From Candidatus Hydrogenedentota bacterium (lineage in GTDB: Bacteria; Hydrogenedentota; Hydrogenedentia; Hydrogenedentales; JAGMZX01), in contig JAKQEQ010000017.1 of NCBI GenBank assembly GCA_029556545.1, positions 1 to 64,000 of the forward strand: a DNA stretch of 64,000 nucleotides, written 5' to 3'. Below are positions 50,367-59,607 of the stretch, piece by piece (within the stretch, counting starts at the first letter, position 1; each line of letters starts with the position of its first letter). The translations under genes were made by a program, and so were the position numbers. A model generated the notes under the pieces. That model saw only the letters and a program-made list of their open reading frames with translations. It searched no databases and was not told where the DNA came from.

Positions 50367-51454
50367 GATTGACGTTGCTTGATCGCTACCTCTCGAAGCG
50401 CCTGCTGTTCACGCTGGCCAAGGTTGTCGTGGCATTATTGCTCATCGTGATCGTGGTGGATCTGCTTGCCACGCGCCGACGCCAAATCGAGAAGTATGAC
50501 GTGCCGTGGCGAATGATCCTGGAGTATTACGCGACCTTCGCGCCGACAGTCCTTTTCAAGTATCAGGCTGCGGCGGTCGGTATGTTGTTGTCCGGCCTCA
50601 TCGTCTTCGGGCGCGCCGCGCAGGACAACGAGATCACGGCGGCGCTCGCGGGCGGGGTCAGCCTCCGGCGCCTCGTGCGGACGCCCCTCCTTCTCGCCAT
50701 GCTGCTGACCGTTGGGACGTTCTTCGCGGTCGACACGCTCGGTGCGGCGGCGTACCGGCGTTTCGAGCGGCTCGACAACGAATATTTCCGGGGATTTTCG
50801 CCGGGAGCACGCCAGGGCGTGAGTTGGACCAACCTCTCCGGCGACTGGACCGCGCATATCCGGCAATTCAATCGCCGCGCCCTGACCGGCGAAGGCGTGA
50901 TCATTCATTCCGTAACGCCGGAACTGGTCCAGGACATCCAGGCGAGGCGCATCTACTGGGACGAGACGCGGGGAAAATGGATTATCGAGGATGGCCGGTG
51001 GTTCGCGTTTGACCGCGCCGCGCAGCTCGAACGCACAACGCGCATCACCCAGATACCCGCGCCGTTCGCCGAGCCGCCCGATCGTCTCTTCGCCCTCGAC
51101 GAATCGCCCGACGGCAAGAGCGCCGCCGCGTTGCGTCGCGACCTGCGCCTCGCGGGCGGACTCGGCATGCCGGTCCAGGCCCAGTGGGTCGACTATCACG
51201 CGAAATTCGCGCAGCCCGCCCTGTTGTTTATCATGCTGCTGCTTGCCGTGCCCTTCGCGCTGCGCGTGCGCCGCGGCGGCGTCGCCATCAGCTTCGGGCT
51301 GAGCATCGCCATTGGCCTCGCGTACATTCTGCTGTTTTTCATCGCCACCGGCCTCGGCCATCTCCAGCAACTGCCGCCGCCGGTCGCCGCGTGGCTGCCG
51401 AGCGCGCTTTTTCTCGGCCTCGGCGCATATCTGTTCCGGAAGACCCCGACCTGA
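50363..51454 (+). CDS. lptG: LptF/LptG-family permease (LptG-like)
   Basis: 363 aa. Same YjgP/YjgQ layout as its neighbour: LLDRYLSKRLLFTLAKVVVA at the N-terminus, IVFGRAAQDNEITAALAGG (loop before TM3), a periplasmic domain and a C-terminal helical bundle with KFAQPALLFIMLLLAVPFAL and IGLAYILLFFIATGLGHL. It pairs with the upstream protein for lipopolysaccharide export. The ATGA overlap makes translation coupled. Confidence 0.87.
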   Translation: MRLTLLDRYLSKRLLFTLAKVVVALLLIVIVVDLLATRRRQIEKYDVPWRMILEYYATFAPTVLFKYQAAAVGMLLSGLIVFGRAAQDNEITAALAGGVSLRRLVRTPLLLAMLLTVGTFFAVDTLGAAAYRRFERLDNEYFRGFSPGARQGVSWTNLSGDWTAHIRQFNRRALTGEGVIIHSVTPELVQDIQARRIYWDETRGKWIIEDGRWFAFDRAAQLERTTRITQIPAPFAEPPDRLFALDESPDGKSAAALRRDLRLAGGLGMPVQAQWVDYHAKFAQPALLFIMLLLAVPFALRVRRGGVAISFGLSIAIGLAYILLFFIATGLGHLQQLPPPVAAWLPSALFLGLGAYLFRKTPT

Positions 51455-51499
51455 CACCGCGGCGCACGGGGTATAGTCCCCAAGGGAAGGATAACCGGT

Positions 51500-52480
51500 A
51501 TGACGGGAATTTCGCGTCTGAGAATCATGATGCTGCTGGTCGTGACATGCGCGGCGGCTGCGGGGAGCGAGACCTTGCCGGTCGAGGCGACCGTGCCGGA
51601 TTTCGCGCTGACGGACTCGAATAACGCGCCGTTCTCGAAGGCGATGCTCGACGGGAAGGTCTGGGTCGGCTACTTCTTTTTCTCGACCTGTTCAGGGCCG
51701 TGCCCGCTCATGAATCGCGCGATGGCGGACGTTGCCCGTGAATTCGCGGATACGCCGGATGTCGCATTCGCGGGCTTCAGCGTCGATCCAAAGGTGGACA
51801 CGCCGGAACGGCTTGCGGAGTACGCCAAACAGTTCGACGCCGACACGACGCGCTGGCATTTTCTGACCGGCGACCTGAACGTCATCAAAGCATTAGGCGT
51901 TGCGCTGAAAGTCGGGGCCGCCGACGAGCCAATATTCCACAGCACGCGGTTCATTCTTGTGGACCGACAAGGGCGCGTGCGCGGCTACCACACGGGGACC
52001 GAGATCGACGGCGTGGCGCAACTGAAACGGGACATGCGCGTGTTGCTCGGCGAAAGGGACGCGCCGGCGTCGCAATTGCCGACGATCAACGCCATATTGA
52101 ACGCGGTCGCGGCGTGCTTCCTGCTCGCGGGTTGGATTGGCATCAAGCGATTCCATGACCCGACGTTGCATAAGAAGATGATGCTGGCGGCATTCTTCGC
52201 GTCTGTCGTCTTTCTCGCGTGCTACCTCTATTACCACGCGCAGACCGGCGCGCGGACGCCGTATCAGGGGGAAGGCGTGCTTCGCATGGTCTACTATACG
52301 ATTCTCTTCACGCACATCCCGCTGGCGGGCCTCATGGTCCCGTTCATTCTGGCCGCGCTCTATTTCGCCCTCCGGCGGCGCTTCGATCTCCATACCCGGA
52401 TCACGCGCTGGGTCTGGCCGGTGTGGATGTACGTGTCCGTCACCGGCGTGCTGATCTACCTGATGCTCTACCGCCTGTAG
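51500..52480 (+). CDS. SCO1/SenC copper chaperone fused to a DUF420 membrane domain
   Basis: 326 aa. Residues ~28-185 are an SCO thioredoxin-like domain with the copper-binding C-SGP-C (Cys64, Cys68), FSVDPKVDTPE and a later His in IFHSTRFILVD. Residues ~195-326 form four membrane helices of the DUF420/CtaM type (KKMMLAAFFASVVFLACYLY, VYYTILFTHIPLAGLMVPFI, WPVWMYVSVTGVLIYLMLY) with conserved histidines. Both halves act in cytochrome c oxidase assembly, normally as separate proteins. No oxidase subunit genes lie in this window. A signal-peptide-like start (LRIMMLLVVTCAAAAG) places the SCO domain outside the cytoplasm. Confidence 0.88.
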   Translation: MTGISRLRIMMLLVVTCAAAAGSETLPVEATVPDFALTDSNNAPFSKAMLDGKVWVGYFFFSTCSGPCPLMNRAMADVAREFADTPDVAFAGFSVDPKVDTPERLAEYAKQFDADTTRWHFLTGDLNVIKALGVALKVGAADEPIFHSTRFILVDRQGRVRGYHTGTEIDGVAQLKRDMRVLLGERDAPASQLPTINAILNAVAACFLLAGWIGIKRFHDPTLHKKMMLAAFFASVVFLACYLYYHAQTGARTPYQGEGVLRMVYYTILFTHIPLAGLMVPFILAALYFALRRRFDLHTRITRWVWPVWMYVSVTGVLIYLMLYRL

Positions 52481-52496
52481 TCCCCAAGGCCGCCGC

Positions 52497-54482
52497 TCAC
52501 TCGCGCTGGAACCAGATTTCGAGAAACGCCGTCAACCCCACGTCATATGTCGCCGTCTTGATGTTCATCCACGAGAGCTGGTCGCCGACGGCGAAGTAGA
52601 GGCGTGTCTTTCCGTCGATCTCGATGAGATCGGGGTCGGAGGCGTTGATGCCTTCATCGACGCCGAGCGGCGAGATCACGGGATTGCTCGCGGCCACGTC
52701 CCACGATTTCAGGTCTTTGGACCGGGCGATGTAGGTCTCGAAGAACCAGCGCGGCGTGCGGTGTTCGAGGTAGAGCAGATAGTAATAGCCGTTCGCGTAG
52801 CGAATGCACGGACACGCCGTGTATCGGTCCGTGCCGAACAGCGCCTCGGGAACCTTATCCCAGTGTTCGAGGTCCTTCGACTTCGCGAACTTGATCGTAA
52901 ACGCCGGATAGTCCGCATCGTTGCTCTCGTAAGCCATGACGTAGCCGTCCGGCCCGTCGCATACCGACGAGTTGAAGAGGTGCTCGTCGCCGTCCTGCTC
53001 GATGACGGTCCGCGTCGTCCAACGCTTGAGATCGGTCGACCGGAACAACGTCACGTCGTTCCAGTTGTTATTTTCGAAGCGCGAGGCGAAGGCGTAGAAG
53101 GTCTCGCCTGCGACGTGCGCGCTCGCAAGACTGTAACCTTCGGCAAAGCGGGCCAGTTCCTCGCCGCTATCGGCGTCCACGACCCGCAGGTGGTAATCCT
53201 CTTTGGTCCCGCCGCTCGCCGGGCGGATGCTCTCCATGTGGCGGAGGCGGTCCTGCCAGATGACGGGCGCGATTTCGCAGAGGTCGCGCCGCAACAGTTG
53301 GCGGTCCCGTGGGGCGGGGCGCATGTCCGGCGCGGGCGGCGGGATAATCGCGGCGAACACGTCCGCGGGCCAGTAATCGAGCCGGAAGAAGCCGGGCGGC
53401 GTCTCCTGCACGTATTGGACGTATGCCTGCACCGCGCCCCGGGTCGTGTAGGTAAGGTCCTTTACGGTCTCGGGGTTCTTGCGCACGCCGAAGACCTTGT
53501 AGCCCATGAGCGTGCAGGCTTCGAGGTCCACGTGCAGGAACTTCCCCTCGATCACGCTCTGGATGACGCCGTCGCTCGGCGTGCCGTGGGGCTGCGAGAA
53601 GTTGAGCGTAACGAGGCGGCAGCCCTTGAGGGCGACGCGCGTGTAGCCGTCGTAGCCGGGGTTTCCCGCCTTCAGCGAGCACTGGGGCCCCACGAGCGTG
53701 CAATCCTCCATGATCAAGTCCGGGTGATCGGGCATCGCCGGGTTTTCCGCGCGCACGTACATGCCCGAGGCGTCGCCCCACCAGTCAAGACTCCATAGTT
53801 GGCAGCGACGGAAGACCACGGGCTCGTCGCGCCGCGACACAAACGCCCCCACGATGCCGCCGAAGGCGCGACCAATCCCGAAGCAGTCCTCGACCAACAC
53901 GCTGAACTCGGCGCCCTTGTGGCACGTCAGGTCCCAGCCCATGCCGCCTTCCGCGCCCGTGGCGTACAAGCGCCGGAACTCCCAGCGGTCCCAGATGTCC
54001 GCCGAGAACTCCGGATCGCAGCGCCACGGCCCCCACCAATCGACGCTCTTCAGGCCCTTCTCCGGCCCGCCCGAGTCGAGAATCACGAACCCCGGGTTGC
54101 CGCCGCCGCCATGCGGGTCCGTGCGCACGACCACGTCGGGCACGCCCGAATCGATGACGGCCCAACCGGTCCGGCCCGACCCGTACTTCCCGTCGTAGTC
54201 GCCCTCGATCACGTTGTACGCGCCGGGCGCGCCGGCGAACGTCGGGTAAAGGTTCGCCTCCATGTAGGTGTCGGGCCGGATGATGACGCGGTGTCCGCCG
54301 TTTGCGTCGGGCACCGCCTGCAAGGCGGCCTGGATCGTCGTGAACGCCGTGCGCCACGACAAACCGTCCGCATTGTCGCCCAGTTTCGAGACATAGAGCG
54401 TCGCGCCGTGCGTGGCGACGCAGACGCCCATCGCCGCCGCTGCGGCCAGACACACCACGGACACACGTGCGGAAACTCGCAT
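52497..54482 (-). CDS. Secreted protein with pectate-lyase-like beta-helix and beta-propeller (GH43/GH32-like) domains
   Basis: 661 aa. Signal peptide (VSVVCLAAAAAMGVCVATHG). Residues ~30-330 show the DUF1565-like start LYVSKLGDNADGLSWRTAFT-TIQAAL and right-handed beta-helix repeats. Residues ~400-661 contain a five-bladed-propeller pattern (VTLFRSTDLKRWTTRTVIEQ, KFAKSKDLEHWDKVPEALFG, YIARSKDLKSWDVAASNPVI). Proteins of this sort bind or degrade plant or algal polysaccharides; catalytic residues were not assigned. Confidence 0.78.
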   Translation of the reverse strand: MRVSARVSVVCLAAAAAMGVCVATHGATLYVSKLGDNADGLSWRTAFTTIQAALQAVPDANGGHRVIIRPDTYMEANLYPTFAGAPGAYNVIEGDYDGKYGSGRTGWAVIDSGVPDVVVRTDPHGGGGNPGFVILDSGGPEKGLKSVDWWGPWRCDPEFSADIWDRWEFRRLYATGAEGGMGWDLTCHKGAEFSVLVEDCFGIGRAFGGIVGAFVSRRDEPVVFRRCQLWSLDWWGDASGMYVRAENPAMPDHPDLIMEDCTLVGPQCSLKAGNPGYDGYTRVALKGCRLVTLNFSQPHGTPSDGVIQSVIEGKFLHVDLEACTLMGYKVFGVRKNPETVKDLTYTTRGAVQAYVQYVQETPPGFFRLDYWPADVFAAIIPPPAPDMRPAPRDRQLLRRDLCEIAPVIWQDRLRHMESIRPASGGTKEDYHLRVVDADSGEELARFAEGYSLASAHVAGETFYAFASRFENNNWNDVTLFRSTDLKRWTTRTVIEQDGDEHLFNSSVCDGPDGYVMAYESNDADYPAFTIKFAKSKDLEHWDKVPEALFGTDRYTACPCIRYANGYYYLLYLEHRTPRWFFETYIARSKDLKSWDVAASNPVISPLGVDEGINASDPDLIEIDGKTRLYFAVGDQLSWMNIKTATYDVGLTAFLEIWFQRE

Positions 54483-54549
54483 GGTTCGTCTCCCCGGCCC
54501 GATTCCAGGCCGCCGCCATCCTATAGAAAACCCGAACTTTGTTCACCTC

Positions 54550-54584
54550 GTTCATATCGTCCGTACCGTCCATACCGTCCATCG
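54550..54584. repeat. Tandem CGTCCATACCGTCC-type short repeat
   Basis: TTCATATCGTCCGTACC-GTCCATACCGTCCATC is a run of imperfect nine-base units, similar to 36881-36919. It lies upstream of the beta-helix gene in the divergent gap. Confidence 0.6.
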
Positions 54585-54695
54585 CTGGAAACGCCGGTCG
54601 CTTGATTTCCGTCTCGCCACCTGCAATAACGGAGCGGACGGCGGGGCGCCGCCGCGCCCGTGCGCCCGACGTATTGCCGCCGAAGGGTCGAGCCC

Positions 54696-55319
54696 TTGGA
54701 TAACGTGCTGCAACTGAATCTCGATACGCTGCCGGACCTCGAGGCGCGCCTCGCGCTCGGGGCGCTGGCGGTGCTAGGCCTGCTCTACTGCTACTTCGGC
54801 TACCCGCTCTTTCGCGCGCTGCTGGCCTTGGCGGGTTTCATGCTCGCGGGCGGCGTGGCCGCGCTGCTGACGGGCTGGTTCACCGGCGGCAGTCTTCCGG
54901 CGATGGGTGTCGCGCTGCTTCTCGGCGGCATCTGCGGGGCGATGGCCTTGTACTGGCTCTATCGCGTCGGCGTGTTCTGCCTCGGCGTGCTCGGCGCGTT
55001 TGTTATCGCGCAGACCGTTTTGGGCGACCGGCCCGAGGAGTGGGCGCCCTACGCGGTGATTGGCGCGGCCATTGGCGGCGGCATTCTTGCGCTGCTGCTT
55101 GAACGCGCCGCCATGACCTTCGCAACGGCGGCGGTCGGCGCGTGGATCGCGGTGTACATGGCGGCGTTTATCGTGCTCGGTCTGGGCGTCGAGCCTTACC
55201 TCGACGATCCCGCGTGGCAAGCGCGCGCGCCGTGGATACTGGCAGGCTGTTGGATGCTGCTCGCGGTGACGGGCGCGCTCGTCCAGTTTCGCATGCGGCG
55301 GCGGCAAAAGGAGCGGTGA
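54696..55319 (+). CDS. Multi-spanning membrane protein (DUF4203/TMEM198-like)
   Basis: About 207 aa. Seven or so hydrophobic helices rich in Gly and Ala (ALGALAVLGLLYCYFGYPLF, GVALLLGGICGAMALYWLYR, GVFCLGVLGAFVIAQTVLG, YAVIGAAIGGGILALLLERA). The alternating Gly-rich helices resemble the DUF4203/TM7S3 group, of unknown function. TTG at 54696 (MDNVLQLNLDTLPDLEARLA) follows GAAGGG; a GTG at 54660 is an alternative. The stop is two bases from the sulfatase ATG, so the two are likely co-expressed. Confidence 0.68.
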   Translation: MDNVLQLNLDTLPDLEARLALGALAVLGLLYCYFGYPLFRALLALAGFMLAGGVAALLTGWFTGGSLPAMGVALLLGGICGAMALYWLYRVGVFCLGVLGAFVIAQTVLGDRPEEWAPYAVIGAAIGGGILALLLERAAMTFATAAVGAWIAVYMAAFIVLGLGVEPYLDDPAWQARAPWILAGCWMLLAVTGALVQFRMRRRQKER

Positions 55320-55321
55320 TC

Positions 55322-56758
55322 ATGGCAAGCTCGATGGACAGACGGCATTTCTTGACGTTGGCGGCGGGCTGCGCCGCGGGGATGTCGCCATGGCCGGCCT
55401 CCGGCGCGCGCGCGCAGGCGGCGGGCGGCCGGCGGCCGCCCAATTTCCTGGTAATCATGGCGGACGACATCGGCGCGAAGGAGTTGAGTTGTTACGGTCA
55501 TGCGACGCATCGCACACCGCATCTCGATGGCCTCGCGCGGGACGGCGTCCAGTTCCAGACGTGCTACGCGACGCCCATCTGCCACCCGACGCGGCTCATG
55601 ATTATGACGGGACAGTACGGCTGCCATAACGGGGTCTACAACTTCGCGGGGCGGCGCGGCGGCCCGGACCCCAACGACCCCGTCGAGGACATGACGAACC
55701 ACGTCAACTTCGCACAGATACTGAAGCAGCAGGGGTACGCGACGGCGCTCGCGGGCAAGTGGCAACTTTCGGGGAAAGTGCCGACGCTTATCCACGAATG
55801 CGGTTTCGACGACTATTGCTTCTGGGCGTACAAGCACAACCTGCCCGAGGGCGTCGAGCACACCGGCGCCTGGGAAAGTCCCGACAAGAACAAGCCGTCG
55901 CGCTACTGGCATCCCTCGATCATGAAGAACGGCGAATATGTTCCGACAAAACCCGACGACTACGGGCCGGACCTCTACGCGGACTTCCTAATCGATTTCA
56001 TGGGCCGCAACAAGGACCGGCCGTTCCTCGCGTATTACCCGATGTGCCTGACCCACGGGCCGCATGTGCGAACGCCGGACACGAAGGCGCTTGAGGACCC
56101 GAAATACGACAAGCCGCCCCGGGTCTATCAGGGCGCGGTCGAGTACATGGACAAGATTGTGGGGCGGCTCGCGGCGGCGCTCGACGCGCTCGGGCTCCGC
56201 GAGAACACGATCATCTTGTTCACGGGCGATAACGGAACCGGCGGCGACGGCAAGGGCGACCCGACGGAACTGGGCGCGCGCGTACCGATGATCGTCAATG
56301 CGCCGGGGATTGTGAAGGCGCGCGGCGCTACCGACGCGCTCACGGACCTGTCGGACGTGTTGCCGACCCTGTGCGCGTTCGCGGGCGCGCCGTCGCCCGC
56401 GGACCGGCCCATCGACGGGCGCTCGCTCGCGCCGTTCCTGCGCGGCGAGACGGACGCCGCGCGCGACTGGATTTTCAGCTACATCGCGGACCGGCGTATC
56501 CTGCGCACGTCGCGCTGGCTGCTCGAGGACAATTCGCCGCTGCACTACGGGCGGCTGTACGACTGCGGCGATTCGCGCGACGGTTCCGGCTACCGGGAGG
56601 TGACGGTTGCGGGGACGCCGGAGGTACTCACGATCAAGGAGCAGTTTGACGCGATTCTCGGGAAACTGCCCGCGCCGCACATTCCGGAGGAGGGCCATCC
56701 CGCCGCGCAGAAGAAGGCCGCGCGCAATGACCGGGGCCGGGAAAGGAAACGCCGGTGA
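55322..56758 (+). CDS. Tat-exported sulfatase (formylglycine type)
   Basis: 478 aa. A twin-arginine-type signal (MDRRHFLTLAAGCAAG) directs export as a folded protein. NFLVIMADDIGAKELSCYGH gives the metal-binding Asp pair. ICHPTRLMIMTGQYG is the Cys-x-Pro-x-Arg motif whose Cys87 is converted to formylglycine by a maturase not seen here. GKWQL and FTGDNGTGGDGKG supply further active-site residues. Substrate unknown, probably a sulfated polysaccharide. It follows the membrane protein gene by two bases. Confidence 0.93.
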   Translation: MASSMDRRHFLTLAAGCAAGMSPWPASGARAQAAGGRRPPNFLVIMADDIGAKELSCYGHATHRTPHLDGLARDGVQFQTCYATPICHPTRLMIMTGQYGCHNGVYNFAGRRGGPDPNDPVEDMTNHVNFAQILKQQGYATALAGKWQLSGKVPTLIHECGFDDYCFWAYKHNLPEGVEHTGAWESPDKNKPSRYWHPSIMKNGEYVPTKPDDYGPDLYADFLIDFMGRNKDRPFLAYYPMCLTHGPHVRTPDTKALEDPKYDKPPRVYQGAVEYMDKIVGRLAAALDALGLRENTIILFTGDNGTGGDGKGDPTELGARVPMIVNAPGIVKARGATDALTDLSDVLPTLCAFAGAPSPADRPIDGRSLAPFLRGETDAARDWIFSYIADRRILRTSRWLLEDNSPLHYGRLYDCGDSRDGSGYREVTVAGTPEVLTIKEQFDAILGKLPAPHIPEEGHPAAQKKAARNDRGRERKRR

Positions 56759-56778
56759 ATCGACTTGGGAGGGACGCG

Positions 56779-56880
56779 TGGCATGGGCGTCCCGCCGATG
56801 TTCTTGAACCCTCACCCCGATCCTCTCCCTCGGACAGATCGGACGGATCGGACGGGGCATTACCCTCGGGGAGAGGGAGT
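56779..56880. repeat. Composite of three dispersed repeat types
   Basis: GTGGCATGGGCGTCCCGCCG (REP-like), then CCTCACCCCGATCCTCTCCC and CCCTCGGGGAGAGGGAG (the family at 470-548), and between them a CGGACAGATCGGACGGATCGG run. All fall in the convergent gap after the sulfatase gene. Confidence 0.65.
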
Positions 56881-56884
56881 GTGA

Positions 56885-57376
56885 CTACAGCAGGTCTTCC
56901 GCGCGCTTGCGCAGGGCGAGCGCCGTGGCCCATGTATCGACCCAGAGATAGACGCGCTCCGCGATGAAGCCCAGGAAATACCATGCGGGAACAAATCGCA
57001 GCGAAATCTGCCCGTACAGCGCATAGGGGTCGCCTGAGTAGTCCCAGACGGCGGTTTCGCGGCTCCCGCCGATCTTGTTGAGTCCCACAGCGAGAAAGAT
57101 CATGCCGGAGACGAACTCGACGGCGAAAATGCCCAGCATGTAGACGACGGCGCGCAGGGGAAGGGGGATGCGCCACTCCCGCAGCCGCGCGGCGATGGGC
57201 CAGAAAATGACGCCCAGCATCCCGTACACCGGGATCATCCACGGCGAGGAATAACCCCGCATGACGATTCTGCCGCGCCGCAACTGGCTCAACCCCGTGC
57301 CGAACACCTCGAAGGCGAGGCCGAGCACGCCAAAGATGAGAAACCGAATCCATGTACGCCGCGCGTTCAACGACAT
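56885..57376 (-). CDS. Small membrane protein, ABC_trans_CmpB-like, copy B
   Basis: 163 aa with four hydrophobic segments: WIRFLIFGVLGLAFEVFGTG, YSSPWMIPVYGMLGVIFWPI, PLRAVVYMLGIFAVEFVSGM and RFVPAWYFLGFIAERVYLWV. The G-x-S-S-P-W-M-x-P-x-Y-G and VWDYS motifs match the CmpB/'putative ABC-transporter type IV' family, of unknown function. It is a close paralogue of the gene 25 bases upstream, from a tandem duplication. AGGAG precedes the ATG at 57376. Confidence 0.75.
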   Translation of the reverse strand: MSLNARRTWIRFLIFGVLGLAFEVFGTGLSQLRRGRIVMRGYSSPWMIPVYGMLGVIFWPIAARLREWRIPLPLRAVVYMLGIFAVEFVSGMIFLAVGLNKIGGSRETAVWDYSGDPYALYGQISLRFVPAWYFLGFIAERVYLWVDTWATALALRKRAEDLL

Positions 57377-57401
57377 AGTCAACGCTCCTTCGTTTCGCTA
57401 T

Positions 57402-57959
57402 TCATCGAGGACCTCCCTGTGCGAGCGCATCCGCGCCGCGCGGCGGAGGGGCACCGCCGCCGTAGTCGGTAAGCAGGGTATCCGCGCGCAGTTTGAGGGT
57501 GAGGGCCGTAGCGCAGGTATCGACACGCTTGTAAAGGAATTCGAGGGTCAACCCGAGCAGGTACCACGTCGGCGCCATCTCGATCGCGATCTGACCGTGC
57601 AGGTTGTATCGGGTCCATCCGTAGTCCCAGACGGTGTGCATGCTGCCCACGCCGCGCTTGTTGATGCCGATCGAGAGAAACATCATGCCGCAGACGTACT
57701 CGACCGCGAAAATGAGGAGCATGTAGACCGCCGCGCGGCATATCAGCGGCACGCGCCGTCGAATCATCGGGGCGGACACGGGTTCGAGAAGCACGCCGAT
57801 GAGGCCGTAGATGGGCAGCATCCAGGGCGAAGATGCGCCGCGCAGGCTCAGGTTCCCGCCCTTGCCCACGTGCCACGCCATGAGGCACACCTCGAACAGC
57901 ATGCCCAGCATGCCGAACAGCAGCCACCGAAAAAAGGCGCGTTTGTAAGCGACTGACAC
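57402..57959 (-). CDS. Small membrane protein, ABC_trans_CmpB-like, copy A
   Basis: 185 aa. Same plan as its downstream neighbour: FFRWLLFGMLGMLFEVCLMA, ASSPWMLPIYGLIGVLLEPV, CRAAVYMLLIFAVEYVCGMM, VWDYGWTRYNLHGQIAIEMA and VDTCATALTLKLRADTLL. The C-terminus has an extra proline/glycine-rich tail. GTG at 57959 is chosen because AAGGGGAAA lies upstream and the 24 earlier codons are charged and unlike the paralogue. Function unknown. Confidence 0.72.
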   Translation of the reverse strand: MSVAYKRAFFRWLLFGMLGMLFEVCLMAWHVGKGGNLSLRGASSPWMLPIYGLIGVLLEPVSAPMIRRRVPLICRAAVYMLLIFAVEYVCGMMFLSIGINKRGVGSMHTVWDYGWTRYNLHGQIAIEMAPTWYLLGLTLEFLYKRVDTCATALTLKLRADTLLTDYGGGAPPPRGADALAQGGPR

Positions 57960-58146
57960 AACTTTCCCCTTCCTTCGCACACGCGGCGTCGTGACAGGCG
58001 TACGACCCTGAGAGCAGGGGCACGGTTTCATCGCCTCGCGCCACGGGGCTGAAACGAGACCGGGGGATCAGCTGTATAATAAGGGAGATTCCACGAAGTA
58101 TCACACGGCAACGAGGGGTACTCGACCGGATAATGGAGAAGCCGAC

Positions 58147-58734
58147 ATGAAAAACGCGCATTTCCTCACAATTGTTGGCCTGCTGGGCGCCTGCGTCATG
58201 CTCCAAGGGTGTTTCCTGATTCCCTCGCCCGGTGGTCTCGAGGGTGTCTGGAAGAACGTCGGTGAAGATGACGATCCCGAGGATGGGGTCACTTCGCGAA
58301 CCACGACGAGCTACCAGTTCATCGGCAATCAGGTCACCCGCACCATCGAGCAGGTGCTGCGCGACGTCGCGAGCGGCGACCGTGTTACGCTGCTGGGGCG
58401 CGAAACGGGTACCTACGCCGTGGACGAAACCGTCGAACCGCACCGCATGGACATCATCGGCATACAGCGCACCGCCTATCCTTCCCAAGTGGCGTTCGGC
58501 GGCGCGGCGGCCCTGCTGGATATGCCCGCGGATGAGGTCCAGACTTTCTTCGACGAGGCGCTCGGCATCACCTTCCAACCCAAGGGCGTATACGAAAAGA
58601 GCGGGGAGGTGCTGCGCCTCCGGTTTGGAAGCGCCGCCGAGTATCCGCCTGACCTGGAGGGCGGGGTCGTTATTCGCGTCGAGCGCGCGGGCTGGTTCGT
58701 CAAGATGCTCGAGTGGGGCACGCTTGCCTTGTGA
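58147..58734 (+). CDS. Lipoprotein of unknown function, 195 aa
   Basis: A lipobox (GACVMLQGC, Cys22) predicts a lipid-anchored surface or periplasmic protein. The rest is a mixed alpha/beta sequence with LEGVWKNVGEDDDPEDG, similar in style to lipocalin-like 'GxW' beta proteins, but no family is assigned. TATAAT occurs at 58075-58080 without a clear -35 box. Confidence 0.7.
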   Translation: MKNAHFLTIVGLLGACVMLQGCFLIPSPGGLEGVWKNVGEDDDPEDGVTSRTTTSYQFIGNQVTRTIEQVLRDVASGDRVTLLGRETGTYAVDETVEPHRMDIIGIQRTAYPSQVAFGGAAALLDMPADEVQTFFDEALGITFQPKGVYEKSGEVLRLRFGSAAEYPPDLEGGVVIRVERAGWFVKMLEWGTLAL

Positions 58735-58764
58735 AGGCAAGCCTCTCTCTCGGGGAGCGGGAAG

Positions 58765-59607
58765 TCAAGGCGTGTGCGCGCGAATCCAGGAGACAATCCC
58801 GTCAATTGCCTCGTCCTTGCACAGGTCGTTCCAGACTTCGTGATAGGCGCCTTCATAGATGCGCAGTGTCTTGTCTTCCGACTTCGCGCGATCATGCAAT
58901 AGGCGGCTTCCCCTGACGGGGACGAGTTTATCATCCGTGCCGTGAAGAATGTAGAGCGGCGCGTCGATGGCCTCCATGTTCGCCGCGATGCGGTCGATGG
59001 CGCGTTTGAACTGCGCGCCCGTGCGCGCGCGCACGCTGCCGTGATAGCTGAGCGGGTCCTCGTCCGCGGCTCGGACGACCGCCGGGTCCCGCGACAGCGT
59101 TACAGTACTCACCGAAGAAACAGGCAAGCAGGGAAGCACCGCGCCGACGACGCCCGACAACGCCACCAGCAACTCTGGAACATCGTCGTTGAACTGCACG
59201 AACGGGCTGCTCAGGACAAGGCCGCGCACGGCGGGCCGGCGCGTGATGTAGTGGAGCGCCACGAATTGTCCGCCCATGCTGTGGCCCATGATGAAGAATG
59301 GCTTGTCCGCGATACGCGGTTGAATGTGCGCCAGGAAAGCGTCGAGGTCGCGCAGCCATACCTCACAGTCGTGAATGTACGCGCGTCTGCCGGGCGAATG
59401 GCCGAAGCCGCGCTGGTCGTAGCTGTGGACCGTGATGCCCGCCTCGTTCATGGCGCGCGCCACGTGATCGTAACGGCTGCAATGCTCGCCGTAGCCGTGG
59501 ACGAGGGCGAGATGGGCCCGGGCGTCGCCCGGGGCGTCCCAGCACCGCTCGAACAGTTCCACGGCGTCGAAGGTCTTGAAGCGGCCGGAATTTGGAATGG
59601 GTTCCAT
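58765..59607 (-). CDS. Alpha/beta-hydrolase, monoacylglycerol-lipase-like
   Basis: 280 aa. LALVHGYGEHCSRYDHVARA (oxyanion region), SYDQRGFGHSPGRRAYI, FFIMGHSMGGQFVALHYITR (nucleophile Ser in GHSMG), LYILHGTDDKLVPVRGSRLL (acid Asp) and IYEGAYHEVWNDL (catalytic His) match the Hydrolase_4/serine aminopeptidase S33 group, whose best-known members are lysophospholipases and monoglyceride lipases. No signal peptide. AAGGAG lies upstream of the ATG at 59607. Confidence 0.9.
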   Translation of the reverse strand: MEPIPNSGRFKTFDAVELFERCWDAPGDARAHLALVHGYGEHCSRYDHVARAMNEAGITVHSYDQRGFGHSPGRRAYIHDCEVWLRDLDAFLAHIQPRIADKPFFIMGHSMGGQFVALHYITRRPAVRGLVLSSPFVQFNDDVPELLVALSGVVGAVLPCLPVSSVSTVTLSRDPAVVRAADEDPLSYHGSVRARTGAQFKRAIDRIAANMEAIDAPLYILHGTDDKLVPVRGSRLLHDRAKSEDKTLRIYEGAYHEVWNDLCKDEAIDGIVSWIRAHTP

